A DNA stretch of 34,622 nt from DASZZZ01 sp036260375 (GCA_036260375.1 DASZZZ010000083.1:1-34622); one strand, 5' to 3'. Shown: positions 7,068 through 14,547, counted from the stretch's first letter. Notes: generated by a model not told the origin, from the letters alone. A program made the numbers and translations.

Positions 7068-8219
7068 CTAGTGCCCGGGCGGCTCGAGATCGTACGGGAA
7101 CGGGTCGGTGAGCCGCTCGGGGCCGTCGGCGGTGACCACGACGGTGTCCTCGATGCGGACGCCGCCGTGCCCGCGGCGGTAGATCGCCGGCTCGACCGCG
7201 ACGACGTCGCCCTCGGCCAGCTCGTCGGAGCGGCGTCCGATGTGCGGCCGCTCGTGGACGTCGAGGCCGACGCCGTGACCGAGCGCGTGCGGGAAGCCCT
7301 CGTGCATCGGCCCGTCGCCGCGATGCGACAGCTGCGTCGGGATGCCGAGCGCATGGAAGTGCTCGCACACGCGCCGGAACGCGTCGGCCTGCCCGGGCCG
7401 CAGCGCGTCGAGCGCGACGTCGAGCGCGCGCTTGACGTGCCCGTGCATGGCGCGCACCTCGTCCGACGGCGTGCCGGGCACGAACGTGCGCGACATGTCG
7501 GTGTAGACGCCGGTGCGGCGGTCGCGCGGGTAGCAGTCGACGATGCACGGGCGGTCGGGAAGGATCGGCCCGGCCCCCACGTCGTGCCATCCGAAGCACG
7601 CGTCGCCGGAGTGCACGAGGATGTCCTCGCTCTCCGCCCCCTGCGACAGCAGCTCCGCGTTCATCGCGACGCGCACGAGGTCGGCGGTGAGGATCTCGCC
7701 CTCGAACCGAAGCAGTCCGTCGCGCGTCACCTCGGACTCGCCGAGCATGCGCGCGGCCGCGAGCATCGCCGTCTCCGCGGCCCGCTGCGCGCGCTCGACG
7801 CCCTCGAGCTCCCACGGGCTCTTGCGGCGGCGCCGGTGCTCCCACGCGTCGGCGTCGACGACGACGTCGATGCCGCGCTCGCGCAGGTAGTCGGCGACGA
7901 GCACGCGGAACGACGGCGGGACCACCACCGCGTCGACGCCGAGGCGCCGCAGCGCGCGCAGCACGAGCTCCGGCTGGATGAGCGTCTCCGGGAACGACGA
8001 GTCCACGACGAGGTCGTCGTAGCCGAGGTCGTGCGTGTCCCAGAACTCGTCGACGACGTCCTCGCGCGTCGCGAAGACGTCGCGCTCGAAGCGCGCGCCG
8101 GCGACGATGCGGCGGCCGTCGTGCTCGATGAACGTGATCGGGTCCCTGACGGCCTCGGCGACCTCGTGGCGCATCTCCGCGCTGCGCACGGAGTCGTCGT
8201 GGAGCAGGTAGGTCGGCAT
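7068..8219 (-). CDS. M24 family metallopeptidase (Xaa-Pro dipeptidase/aminopeptidase-like)
   Basis: The product has 383 residues. An N-terminal creatinase-like domain (about 1-150) is followed by a pita-bread metallopeptidase domain. Metal ligands can all be found in order: Asp in IVDCYPRD, Asp in VYTDMSR, His in HALGHGVGLDVHE, Glu in AVEPAIY and Glu in GVRIED. The family removes or cleaves residues next to proline in peptides, in the cytoplasm. The long N-terminal domain argues for Xaa-Pro peptidase rather than methionine aminopeptidase. It is the first gene before trpE (8-nt gap) and has its own -10 box. Substrate cannot be stated from sequence alone. Confidence 0.88.
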   Translation of the reverse strand: MPTYLLHDDSVRSAEMRHEVAEAVRDPITFIEHDGRRIVAGARFERDVFATREDVVDEFWDTHDLGYDDLVVDSSFPETLIQPELVLRALRRLGVDAVVVPPSFRVLVADYLRERGIDVVVDADAWEHRRRRKSPWELEGVERAQRAAETAMLAAARMLGESEVTRDGLLRFEGEILTADLVRVAMNAELLSQGAESEDILVHSGDACFGWHDVGAGPILPDRPCIVDCYPRDRRTGVYTDMSRTFVPGTPSDEVRAMHGHVKRALDVALDALRPGQADAFRRVCEHFHALGIPTQLSHRGDGPMHEGFPHALGHGVGLDVHERPHIGRRSDELAEGDVVAVEPAIYRRGHGGVRIEDTVVVTADGPERLTDPFPYDLEPPGH

Positions 8220-8227
8220 GACGGGGC

Positions 8228-8233
8228 ATCCTA
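8228..8233 (-). promoter_or_regulatory. -10 box of the M24 peptidase-trpE unit
   Basis: TAGGAT on the minus strand ends exactly 8 nt before the ATG, with no Shine-Dalgarno between, which implies a leaderless or nearly leaderless transcript. The spacing equals that of the PRC-barrel gene. Confidence 0.5.
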
Positions 8234-8270
8234 CCGGCGCGCTGCGGGACGCCGGCGCGGCGCGGTCGCG

Positions 8271-9041
8271 TCAGCCGGGCTCGTCAGCGCGCGCCGACGA
8301 CGCCTCGTCGGCGGCGTAGTTCGCCTCGCCGACGCCGAACTTGTTCTCGTAGAGCGCGCGGCCCACGATCGCGCCGCTCACGCCCTCGGCGCGCATGCGC
8401 GCGACGAGCCGGAGCTCGTCGAGCGACGCGATGCCCCCGGATGCGATGACGGGCCGGTCGGTGATCGCAAGCATCCGTCGCAGCCCGTCGACGTCGGGGC
8501 CCGACATCGTGCCGTCGCGCGTCACGTCGGTGTAGACGAACGTCGACACGCCGGCGTGTTCGAACTCCTTGACCGCCTCGACCACCGGGATGCCGTGGGC
8601 CACCGTCCACGCGTCGCCCTCGCCGTCGCCGCGCGCGTCGAGCGACACGACGATGCGCTCGCCGAAGCGCTCGCACACGCGGCGCGCCTCGGCGCGGTCC
8701 TCGAGCGCGAACGCGCCGAGGACGACGCGGTTCGCGCCCGCCGCGAGGATCTCGGTGACGTCGTCCCACGTCCGGACGCCGCCGCCCGCCTGCACCGGAC
8801 AGGACGCGAGCTTGACGGCCTCGAGCACGAGGTCTCGGTTCGCGCTCACGCCGGTGCGCGCGCCGTCGAGGTCGACGATGTGGAGCCAGCGCGCGCCGGC
8901 ACTCGACAGCCCGATCGCGACCTTTGCGGGGTCGTCGGAGTAGACCGTCTCGGCGCCGAAACGGCCCTGCAACGGGCGCACGCAGCGGCCGTCGGAGATG
9001 TCGACGGCCGGGAACACGGTGAAGCTCACGCGTCGGATCAT
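8271..9041 (-). CDS. hisA: Phosphoribosylformimino-AICAR ribotide isomerase (HisA; possibly PriA-like)
   Basis: HisA catalyses the Amadori rearrangement of ProFAR to PRFAR in histidine synthesis. The 256-residue half-barrel duplicate shows FPAVDISDGRCVRPLQGRFG (first catalytic Asp in AVDISDG), HIVDLDGARTG, QAGGGVR, VSLDARGDG (second catalytic Asp region), and TDVTRDGTMSGPD with ASGGI near the C-terminal phosphate site. The ATG at 9041 has a Shine-Dalgarno-like GGGAG 4 nt upstream. Many actinobacteria lack trpF and use a dual-function HisA/PriA. No trpF is seen beside trpCBA or trpE here, so dual function is possible but not shown. It lies 92 nt downstream of the hisD homologue, and a TACTCT in the gap could be its own -10. 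Confidence 0.92.
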   Translation of the reverse strand: MIRRVSFTVFPAVDISDGRCVRPLQGRFGAETVYSDDPAKVAIGLSSAGARWLHIVDLDGARTGVSANRDLVLEAVKLASCPVQAGGGVRTWDDVTEILAAGANRVVLGAFALEDRAEARRVCERFGERIVVSLDARGDGEGDAWTVAHGIPVVEAVKEFEHAGVSTFVYTDVTRDGTMSGPDVDGLRRMLAITDRPVIASGGIASLDELRLVARMRAEGVSGAIVGRALYENKFGVGEANYAADEASSARADEPG

Positions 9042-9133
9042 CCGCTCCCGGGACCGATGGACGAGTCGCCCCGGACGGCCGCGGCCGCCCGGGGGCCGAG
9101 AGAGTATTGCATCCGCGCGGCGCGCCGTCGTCG

Positions 9134-10423
9134 TCACGCGTCGCCGAGTCGGGCGCGCAGCGCGCGCGCCCGGCCCGGGAGACCCTCGGCCTCCGCGAGC
9201 GCCTCGACGTGGGGCGCCATGCGCTCGAGCGCGGTGCGCTCGAGGCCGGAGACGTAGATGCGCTTGACGAAGTCGCTTGCGCCGAGGCCCGACGAGAAGC
9301 GCGCCGCGCCGCCGGTGGGCAGGACGTGGTTCGTCCCGCCGACGTAGTCGCCGACCGCCACGGGCGTGAGCGGCCCCACGAACACCGCGCCTGCGCTGCG
9401 CACGTCCGGCAGCGCGTCGCGCGCGCCGTCGAACGAGAGCTGCAGGTGCTCGGGCGCGAACGAGTTCGCGGTGTCGAGCGCGTGCCGCATGTCGCGCACG
9501 AGCACGGCGCGCCCGCCCTCGACCAGCGCGCTCTCGACGTCGTCGCCGCGCGGGTGCACGAGGACCTCGTGCTCGAGCGCGGCGCACACCGCGTCGGCGA
9601 GGGCCGGTATCCACGTGATCAGCGCGTGCGTGCCGAGCGGGCCCTGCTCGGCGCCCGCGACGAGGTCGGCGGCGAGCACGTCGGGCGACGCGCCCTCCCC
9701 CGCGACGATGGCGACCTCGGCCGGACCCGCGTCCGCGTCGGTGCCGACCCACCCCGCGACCAACCGCTTCGCGAGCGTCACGAACTGGTTTCCCGGGCCG
9801 ACGACCTTCTCGACCGGACGGACGTGCTCGGTGCCGTACGCGAGCGCGGCGATCGCCTGGGCCCCGCCGACGCGGTAGACCTCGTCGATCCCCGCGACCG
9901 CGCACGCCGCGAGCACCGACTCGGGGACGGACCCGTCGGGCCGCGGCGGCGTCGCGACCGCGATCGTGCCGACGCCCGCGACGCGCGCCGGGATCGCCGC
10001 CATGATCACGGTCGACGGGTACGCGGCCCGCCCCCCCGGCGCGTAGACGCCGACGCGCCGCAGGGGGCGCACGAGCTCGCCGACGAGCTCGTCGGGGCGC
10101 CGGTCGATCCACGGCTGCGGCAGCTGTCGCTCGGACGTCGCGCGCACGCGCTCCGCCATGACCTCGAGCGCGTCGACGAGCTCCGGCCGCACGAGGGCGC
10201 GCGCCTTGACGACCGCGTCGGGATCGACGCGCAGCTCGTCGGGACGAAGCCTGACGCCGTCGAGCCGCAGCGCGTGCTCGACCACCGCGGCGTCGCCGCG
10301 CAGGCGCACCGAATCGACGATCTGGCGCACGGCCTCCTCGGCGCTCGTCGCGCGGCGCGGCGCGCGCGGCCGGGCGATGTGCACCGGGGTCTCCTGGCCG
10401 CGGCCGTCGACGATCTCGAGCAT
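9134..10423 (-). CDS. hisD: Histidinol dehydrogenase family protein lacking most zinc ligands
   Basis: The length (429 residues) and overall fold match HisD, which oxidises histidinol to histidine with two NAD. Conserved parts include YAPGGRAAYPSTV, RVGGAQAIAALAYGTE, KVVGPGNQFVTLAKR, the catalytic pair in SFAPEHLQL (Glu325, His326) and GDYVGGTNHVLPT (Asp359). However, the zinc ligands that should be Gln and His in the QAEHGP segment are Gly257 and Gln260, the C-terminal His ligand is Arg418, and the AGPSE serine is Ala235. The active site is therefore altered, and this may be a HisD paralogue with another substrate. The hisA neighbour argues for a link to histidine synthesis. The start is ATG, 7 nt after a TAACCT -10 box. 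Confidence 0.8.
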   Translation of the reverse strand: MLEIVDGRGQETPVHIARPRAPRRATSAEEAVRQIVDSVRLRGDAAVVEHALRLDGVRLRPDELRVDPDAVVKARALVRPELVDALEVMAERVRATSERQLPQPWIDRRPDELVGELVRPLRRVGVYAPGGRAAYPSTVIMAAIPARVAGVGTIAVATPPRPDGSVPESVLAACAVAGIDEVYRVGGAQAIAALAYGTEHVRPVEKVVGPGNQFVTLAKRLVAGWVGTDADAGPAEVAIVAGEGASPDVLAADLVAGAEQGPLGTHALITWIPALADAVCAALEHEVLVHPRGDDVESALVEGGRAVLVRDMRHALDTANSFAPEHLQLSFDGARDALPDVRSAGAVFVGPLTPVAVGDYVGGTNHVLPTGGAARFSSGLGASDFVKRIYVSGLERTALERMAPHVEALAEAEGLPGRARALRARLGDA

Positions 10424-10430
10424 GGCGGCG

Positions 10431-10436
10431 AGGTTA
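10431..10436 (-). promoter_or_regulatory. -10 box of the hisD homologue
   Basis: TAACCT on the minus strand ends 7 nt before the ATG, with no Shine-Dalgarno, consistent with leaderless initiation. Confidence 0.45.
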
Positions 10437-10473
10437 CCGGCCCGGCGCGGCCGGCCGGCCCGTCACGAGCGCG

Positions 10474-10503
10474 CGCCGCGCGCGACGAACTTCGCGCGCG
10501 GCG
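10474..10503 (-). terminator. Terminator-like hairpin after the zinc-ribbon gene
   Basis: A perfect 12-bp stem (10474-10485 with 10492-10503) and a 6-nt loop begin 9 nt after the stop codon of the minus-strand zinc-ribbon gene. There is no U-tract. It would separate that gene from the hisD promoter. Confidence 0.5.
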
Positions 10504-10512
10504 GCCGTGCCG

Positions 10513-10755
10513 TCACCCGCCCGGCGTCGCGGGACGGTCGTGGCCGCACGCGCGGCACACGACCGAGCCGAGCACGACCGACAGACGCGTCGCTCCGCAC
10601 CGTTCGCAACGGTCCAGCGCGGCCGCCCACGCGGGGTCGTCGGCCCGGCAGCGGGGACACACGAGCACCTGGGTCCCGCGTACGACGCCGCGGCCCCACG
10701 GCGACGCGCCCTTGACCGGGTCCGTCTGCACGCGTCCGCACCGGTAGCACGGCAT
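10513..10755 (-). CDS. Small double zinc-ribbon protein
   Basis: This protein of 80 residues holds four CxxC pairs: CYRC at the very N-terminus, CPRC near residue 33, CERC near 49 and CRAC near 67. This is the cysteine complement of two zinc ribbons. There is no signal peptide or membrane segment. Function is not recognisable; such proteins may bind nucleic acid, protein or metal. It stands head-to-head with the MerB-like gene across 67 nt, so a shared control region is possible. A CAGGAT ends 6 nt before the ATG and could be a weak -10 for a leaderless message. A strong hairpin follows the stop. Confidence 0.7.
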   Translation of the reverse strand: MPCYRCGRVQTDPVKGASPWGRGVVRGTQVLVCPRCRADDPAWAAALDRCERCGATRLSVVLGSVVCRACGHDRPATPGG

Positions 10756-10822
10756 GGTGCCATCCTGACCGATGGGCGGTCGCCAGGCTCCTTGTCTCGG
10801 CGCGCCCCGGGACGGATGATGC

Positions 10823-11521
10823 GTGGACGGTCCCCATCGAAAGGAGCGCGCCGCGTCCGACGAGCTCGATCGCGACGTCAGCCGGGCGATCTACCGGCGC
10901 TGGCTGGACGACGGCCACGCGCCCGCGCCGCCCGCGATCGCGCGCGATCTCGGCGTGACGCCGGTCGCGGTCGAGGACGCGCTCAGGCGCATGGCCGCAC
11001 GACGCGAGCTCGTGCTCGCGCCCGGCACGCCGTACGTGTGGATGGCGAACCCGCTCTCGGCGCTGCCGACGCCGTTCGCGGTCGAGGCGCGTGGGCTGCG
11101 ACTGTGGGGCAACTGCATCTGGGACGCGCTCGGCATATCCGCCATGCTCCGCGAGCCCGCGACGGTCACGTGCTCGTGCGCCGATTGCGCCGAGCCGCTC
11201 TCGTTCGACGTCGCGCCGGGGCGCCCGCCGGAACCCGAGTGGGTCGTGCACTTCGCGGTGCCCGCGGCCCAGTGGTGGGACGACATCGGCTTCAACTGAG
11301 CGACGATGCTGCTCTTCCGGTCGGAGGAGCACGTCGAGCGGTGGCGCTCGGAGCGCGGCATCGCGCCCGGCGCGCTGCTGCCGTTGCAGCTCGTGCACCG
11401 GCTCGCCACCGAGTGGTACGGCGGCCGCCTCGATCCCGGATGGCGCCGCAAGACGCCGGAGGAGACGCAGGCGGCGTTCGAACGGCTGGGCCTGCGCGGC
11501 GACTTCTGGCGCGTGACGTAG
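10823..11521 (+). CDS. MerB-like organomercurial lyase family protein, candidate selenoprotein (UGA at codon 159)
   Basis: From GTG at 10823 the frame runs 158 codons to a TGA (11297-11299). It then continues in the same frame through GCG ACG ATG to a TAG at 11519-11521, giving 232 residues if UGA is read as selenocysteine. Residues about 17-65 form a winged-helix-like domain, as in MerB. NCIWD gives Cys98 and Asp101, matching MerB Cys96 and Asp99. The UGA is codon 159 and falls where MerB has catalytic Cys159 (local context F-N-U-A-T-M-L-L-F against MerB SFCCHVHFF). MerB breaks carbon-mercury bonds by protonolysis. Downstream residues FRSEEHVERW and a C-terminal DPGWRRKTPEE complete the domain. 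A SECIS-like hairpin follows the UGA. The alternative is a gene broken by a nonsense mutation, but both halves keep coding character. No sel genes are in the window. Confidence 0.72.
11310..11331 (+). promoter_or_regulatory. Candidate bacterial SECIS element
   Basis: Positions 11310-11318 pair with 11323-11331 in a continuous 9-bp stem with one U-G wobble, closed by the tetraloop GGUC (11319-11322). Nineteen nucleotides separate the UGA from the loop, inside the accepted 16-37 nt range. The loop begins with G, as bacterial SECIS models require. GGUC is also the SelB-recognised core of the E. coli fdhF SECIS loop. The stem is inside coding sequence, so part of its symmetry could be due to the encoded LLFRSEE residues. 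Confidence 0.65.
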
Positions 11522-11536
11522 GCAACGGACGGGGCG

Positions 11537-12130
11537 TCAGCGCGGCACGTGCACGCGCCCGCCGAGGATGCGGGCGACGCGCCGCACGACGCGCGGCTCC
11601 GAGCTCACCCACCAGTTGTGCGCGTGGGCGAACGCGAACGGCCACTCGTCGTCGAAGAGCTTCGTACGGGCGAAGTCGATCGTCGCCGGGGTGAGGTAGA
11701 CGCTGATCTGGACGTGCGCGCCGCGGCTCTGGCAGCTGCCGGTCGCGACGGAGTCGTCGGCCGAGTCGACCTTCACCCGCCCGCACGGCAGCCCGCCGGC
11801 GCGCACGGCGCGGGCGACCGCGGGCACGCTGGCGAAGCCGTCGGCGACCGCCTCGATGGTCGCCGGCGCCGCGACCTCCGCGCCCGGCGGGTCGCCGACC
11901 CGCGTCGCATCGTCGAACCAGTCGACCGCGTCGCCGATCGCCTCGGCCGCCGCCGACAGCCCGCCGCCGAGCACGCCCAGCAACAGCAGGACCGCGACGA
12001 GGCGGCGCGCACCCGAGCGGGGGGCCGCGAGGGGCCGGCCGTGCGGGGGCTGGGAGCGGAGGTCGGCGGCGCAGTTGCCGCACGTCGGCGTCCCGTGCGG
12101 CGACGTGTAGCCGCACGTCCGGCACGTCAC
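11537..12130 (-). CDS. Zinc-ribbon membrane protein of unknown function
   Basis: From GTG at 12130 the product has 197 residues. It begins with a zinc ribbon (Cys3, Cys6, Cys17, Cys20; CRTC...CGNC). A basic linker and a single membrane helix (about 41-62, AVLLLLGVLGGGL) follow. The extracytoplasmic part contains two further cysteines (GLPCGRV, GSCQSRG) and a C-terminal FAHAHNWWVSS segment. The GTG is supported by a GGGACAGGGA Shine-Dalgarno directly upstream. An in-frame ATG at 12187 would add 19 residues of low similarity to any domain. The architecture resembles membrane-anchored zinc-ribbon sensors or secreted-domain proteins, but I do not recognise the family. It is convergent with the MerB-like gene (15-nt gap) and divergent from the PPOX gene. 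Confidence 0.65.
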   Translation of the reverse strand: MTCRTCGYTSPHGTPTCGNCAADLRSQPPHGRPLAAPRSGARRLVAVLLLLGVLGGGLSAAAEAIGDAVDWFDDATRVGDPPGAEVAAPATIEAVADGFASVPAVARAVRAGGLPCGRVKVDSADDSVATGSCQSRGAHVQISVYLTPATIDFARTKLFDDEWPFAFAHAHNWWVSSEPRVVRRVARILGGRVHVPR

Positions 12131-12210
12131 TCCCTGTCCCTGGGCCACGGCGCCATCGTCGTGCACCGGCGTGCGCGAGGCAAGCACGTCGCGCGCGCGA
12201 CACTTGTGCC

Positions 12211-12654
12211 ATGGGCGCGACCGACCTCGACTTCGTACGGGCGCTGGCCGAGGCCAACGGCCACCGCGCGGTCGTGTCGACGTCGCGCGCCGACGGCTCG
12301 ATCCAGGCGACGCTCGTGAGCGCCGGCGTGATGCCCCACCCGGTCACCGGGCGCGACGTCGTGGCGCTCGTCGCCTATCCCGGCGTCAAGGTCCGCAACG
12401 TGCGCGCCCGTCCGCGCGCCACGGTGACGTTCGTCGAGGGCGGGCGCTGGGTGAGTGTCGAGGGCGCCGCCGACCTCGCGGGCCCCGACGACGCTCTCGA
12501 GGGCCTCGACCCGTCGGCCGTCCCGCAGCTGCTGCGCGACGTCTTCACGGCCGCCGGCGGCACGCACGACGACTGGGACGAGTACGACAGGGTCATGGCC
12601 CAGGAGGGCCGCGTCGCGGTCCTGATCGCGCCCGACCGCCTCTACACGAACTGA
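12211..12654 (+). CDS. Pyridoxamine 5'-phosphate oxidase-fold (PPOX class, probably F420-dependent) protein
   Basis: This 147-residue split-barrel flavin-fold protein has the opening HRAVVSTSRADGSIQATLVS, the phosphate-binding YPGVKVRNVRARPRATVTF and the C-terminal DEYDRVMAQEGRVAVL then RLYTN. The pattern matches actinobacterial PPOX proteins that use F420 or FMN to reduce small substrates, rather than PdxH itself, which is longer and has other motifs. The substrate is unknown. The ATG lies 6 nt after a weak GACACT box, so its message may be leaderless. It is the last housekeeping-type gene before the low-GC cassette. Confidence 0.75.
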   Translation: MGATDLDFVRALAEANGHRAVVSTSRADGSIQATLVSAGVMPHPVTGRDVVALVAYPGVKVRNVRARPRATVTFVEGGRWVSVEGAADLAGPDDALEGLDPSAVPQLLRDVFTAAGGTHDDWDEYDRVMAQEGRVAVLIAPDRLYTN

Positions 12655-12754
12655 CGGCCCACCTTCCACCGTGCGCATATCACGTGCGTGACGGGCCCAT
12701 AATGTGCCGACCGCTATAACGTGCTGCCAGACACGCGGTCGCTCGAAACCCCGC

Positions 12755-12769
12755 CGGCCTTCGATCGCG
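12755..12769. repeat. Left copy of imperfect 15-bp direct repeat flanking the cassette
   Basis: CGGCCTTCGATCGCG here and CGGCCTTCGAGCGCG at 15413-15427 match at 14 of 15 positions in the same orientation. They lie close to the two ends of the compositionally distinct block. They could mark insertion or recombination ends, but chance similarity in GC-rich DNA is not excluded. Confidence 0.3.
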
Positions 12770-12773
12770 CTTG

Positions 12774-12779
12774 TAGAAT
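12774..12779 (+). promoter_or_regulatory. -10 box of the methylase cassette
   Basis: TAGAAT (5 of 6 to consensus) ends 6 nt before the ATG of the adenine methylase gene, with no Shine-Dalgarno between. This suggests a leaderless cassette transcript. Other candidate -10 sequences, CATAAT near 12695 and TATAAC near 12714, lie upstream. Confidence 0.5.
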
Positions 12780-12785
12780 TTAGCC

Positions 12786-13604
12786 ATGGCCGAGAAGGTG
12801 GAGCCCTTTCTGAAGTGGGCTGGCGGCAAGCGGCGACTGCTCGATCAACTACTGCCGCATTTTCCCGATCTCAAAGGTTCAGCCACGTACTTTGAGCCGT
12901 TCCTCGGTGGAGCCGCGGTCTTCTTTGGACTTGCGCCGCGCCGCGCCGTCCTCTCAGACGTCAATCCCGCTCTCATCGAGACTTTCATCGCGGTGCGTGA
13001 CAACGTCGACGGAGTCATCTCCCATCTTCGCCGTCTCCGTCACACGCGCCAGGAGTTCTATCGCGTCAGAGCTTCCCGTCCACGCACGCCTGAAAGCCGG
13101 GCCGCAAGGTTCATCTATCTAAACAAGACTTGCTTCAATGGACTTTACCGTGAAAACCTCGCAGGAGACTTCAATGTCCCCTTTGGCCGCCATAGCGCAC
13201 GCCTAGTTGTTTGCGACGCTGCCCAGCTCCGAGCGGCGAGCTGCGCGCTCGCCAACGCGCTCCTCCAACACGGAGACTTCGAGCAACAACTTGACGGAGC
13301 CATGCCCGGTGACATCGTCTACATTGACCCGCCCTACATCGTCTCGCACACTGAAAACGGCTTTGTTGAGTACAACGCCCGCATTTTTTCCTGGGAGGAC
13401 CAGAAGCGACTCGCCGCCGTAGCGACAGACCTCGTGAAGCGTGGTTGCCACGTCTTAGTGAGCAACGCTGATCACGCGTCTGTTCGACGACTCTACGCCC
13501 GATCATCACTCTTCACTCCTTTCCGCGTGAGCAGATGGAGCACCATGGCAGGAGCGTCGCATCGCCGCTTCCCTACGACAGAGCTGCTGCTAGTGGGCAA
13601 TTAG
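12786..13604 (+). CDS. DNA adenine methylase (Dam/D12 class)
   Basis: This enzyme transfers a methyl group from SAM to adenine N6 in DNA. Its 272 residues carry the D12-class landmarks: FLKWAGGKRRLL (8-19, SAM-binding motif I), FEPFLGGAAVFFG (36-48), FIYLNKTCFNGLYREN (109-124), and the catalytic DPPY (181-184) in VYIDPPY. The family often methylates GATC; specificity cannot be read here. It is the first gene of the low-GC cassette. Its codons use A and T at third positions far more than its neighbours, a sign of transfer. No restriction endonuclease of recognised type accompanies it, so it may be a solitary methylase, part of an unrecognised modification-linked system, or an epigenetic regulator. 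The next gene starts 10 nt later. Confidence 0.93.
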   Translation: MAEKVEPFLKWAGGKRRLLDQLLPHFPDLKGSATYFEPFLGGAAVFFGLAPRRAVLSDVNPALIETFIAVRDNVDGVISHLRRLRHTRQEFYRVRASRPRTPESRAARFIYLNKTCFNGLYRENLAGDFNVPFGRHSARLVVCDAAQLRAASCALANALLQHGDFEQQLDGAMPGDIVYIDPPYIVSHTENGFVEYNARIFSWEDQKRLAAVATDLVKRGCHVLVSNADHASVRRLYARSSLFTPFRVSRWSTMAGASHRRFPTTELLLVGN

Positions 13605-13614
13605 CGAGGTGTTG

Positions 13615-14547
13615 ATGGCTGAAACCGTTCGCCTTATCGACCCCCGACGCCTCAACAGAAATCCAGAGAACCCGCGCCTCATCTTTCACGCAGACGAGTT
13701 GCAAGCATTACAAGACAGCATCGAGCGACAAGGCATACTAGTCCCTCTGACCGTCTATCACGACAACCGCAAGTATTTCATTCTCGACGGGGAGCGGCGT
13801 TGGCGATCAGCGGTCAAGTTGGGGCTAACTCGGGTGCCGGTCATAGTCCAGCCGAAGCCGGACCGACTCCAAAACATCATGATGATGTTTGCCATCCACA
13901 ACGCCCGCAAAGACTGGGACCCTCTTCCTACCGCGTACAAGTTGAGGGAACTGGAGCGGGAGTTCGAGAGCCGCGAAGGTCGGCAGCCGACGGAGAGCGA
14001 ACTCGCAGAGTTGTCGTCACTTCGTCGCGGAGAGGTCCGTCGACTCAAGAAGCTCTTGAACCTGCCGGAACACTATCGTCAAGAGCTCATGGCGGAGCTT
14101 GAACGGCCGCGTTCTGAGCAGAAGATCACTGTAGATCACGTCCTTGAAGTCACAAACGCTGCAACATCCCTGCGCAAGCGAGCAATAATTAGCGCGACGG
14201 AGGAAGACCAGTTACGCAGGGCCTTGCTGGATAAGTTCCGCTCCGGAGCCATCGTGAATACGGTCGCTCCTAGGAAGTTGGCACGCATGGCGCGCGCCGT
14301 TGAGAGAGAGGAGATCGCCGTATCGACGGCGAAACGTGCTGTCCGTCGCCTGATCTCAGACCCAACGTACACCATCGATCAAGCGTTTCAGGCAACGGTC
14401 GAACAGGTCGATTTTGAACACGGTCTTGAGCTCTTGATCGACCGCATTGCGGCGCGCCTCGAAGAACATGAGGAGCGCGAATACGAAGTTGGGGAGTCCC
14501 TTAGGTCGGCGATACGCCGACTCAAGCGGGTGCTCAGGCGATTCTAA
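13615..14547 (+). CDS. ParB/Srx-like N-terminal domain protein
   Basis: The product has 310 residues from ATG 13615 (Shine-Dalgarno GAGGTG close upstream; GTG and TTG codons directly before are alternatives). The N-terminus shows the ParB/Srx (ParBc) fold: NPENPRL, a LQDSIERQGILVPLTVY helix-strand, and the nucleotide-binding ILDGERRWRSAVKLGL with GERR at 59-62. A helical segment with TESELAELSSLRRGEVRRLKK (about 106-126) could be the DNA-binding helix-turn-helix. The C-terminal half is helical and unrecognised. ParB proteins are CTP-dependent DNA clamps, and related domains occur in nucleases and defence proteins. No ParA partner is present, which argues against plasmid partition. It sits between the methylase and the HEPN-like gene. 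Confidence 0.8.
   Translation: MAETVRLIDPRRLNRNPENPRLIFHADELQALQDSIERQGILVPLTVYHDNRKYFILDGERRWRSAVKLGLTRVPVIVQPKPDRLQNIMMMFAIHNARKDWDPLPTAYKLRELEREFESREGRQPTESELAELSSLRRGEVRRLKKLLNLPEHYRQELMAELERPRSEQKITVDHVLEVTNAATSLRKRAIISATEEDQLRRALLDKFRSGAIVNTVAPRKLARMARAVEREEIAVSTAKRAVRRLISDPTYTIDQAFQATVEQVDFEHGLELLIDRIAARLEEHEEREYEVGESLRSAIRRLKRVLRRF

Noticed and set aside
11306..11521. The MerB-like C-terminal part as a separate 71-residue gene
   Set aside because: It lacks a ribosome site, begins inside the conserved motif after the UGA, and is in the same frame as the upstream half; one recoded gene explains it better.
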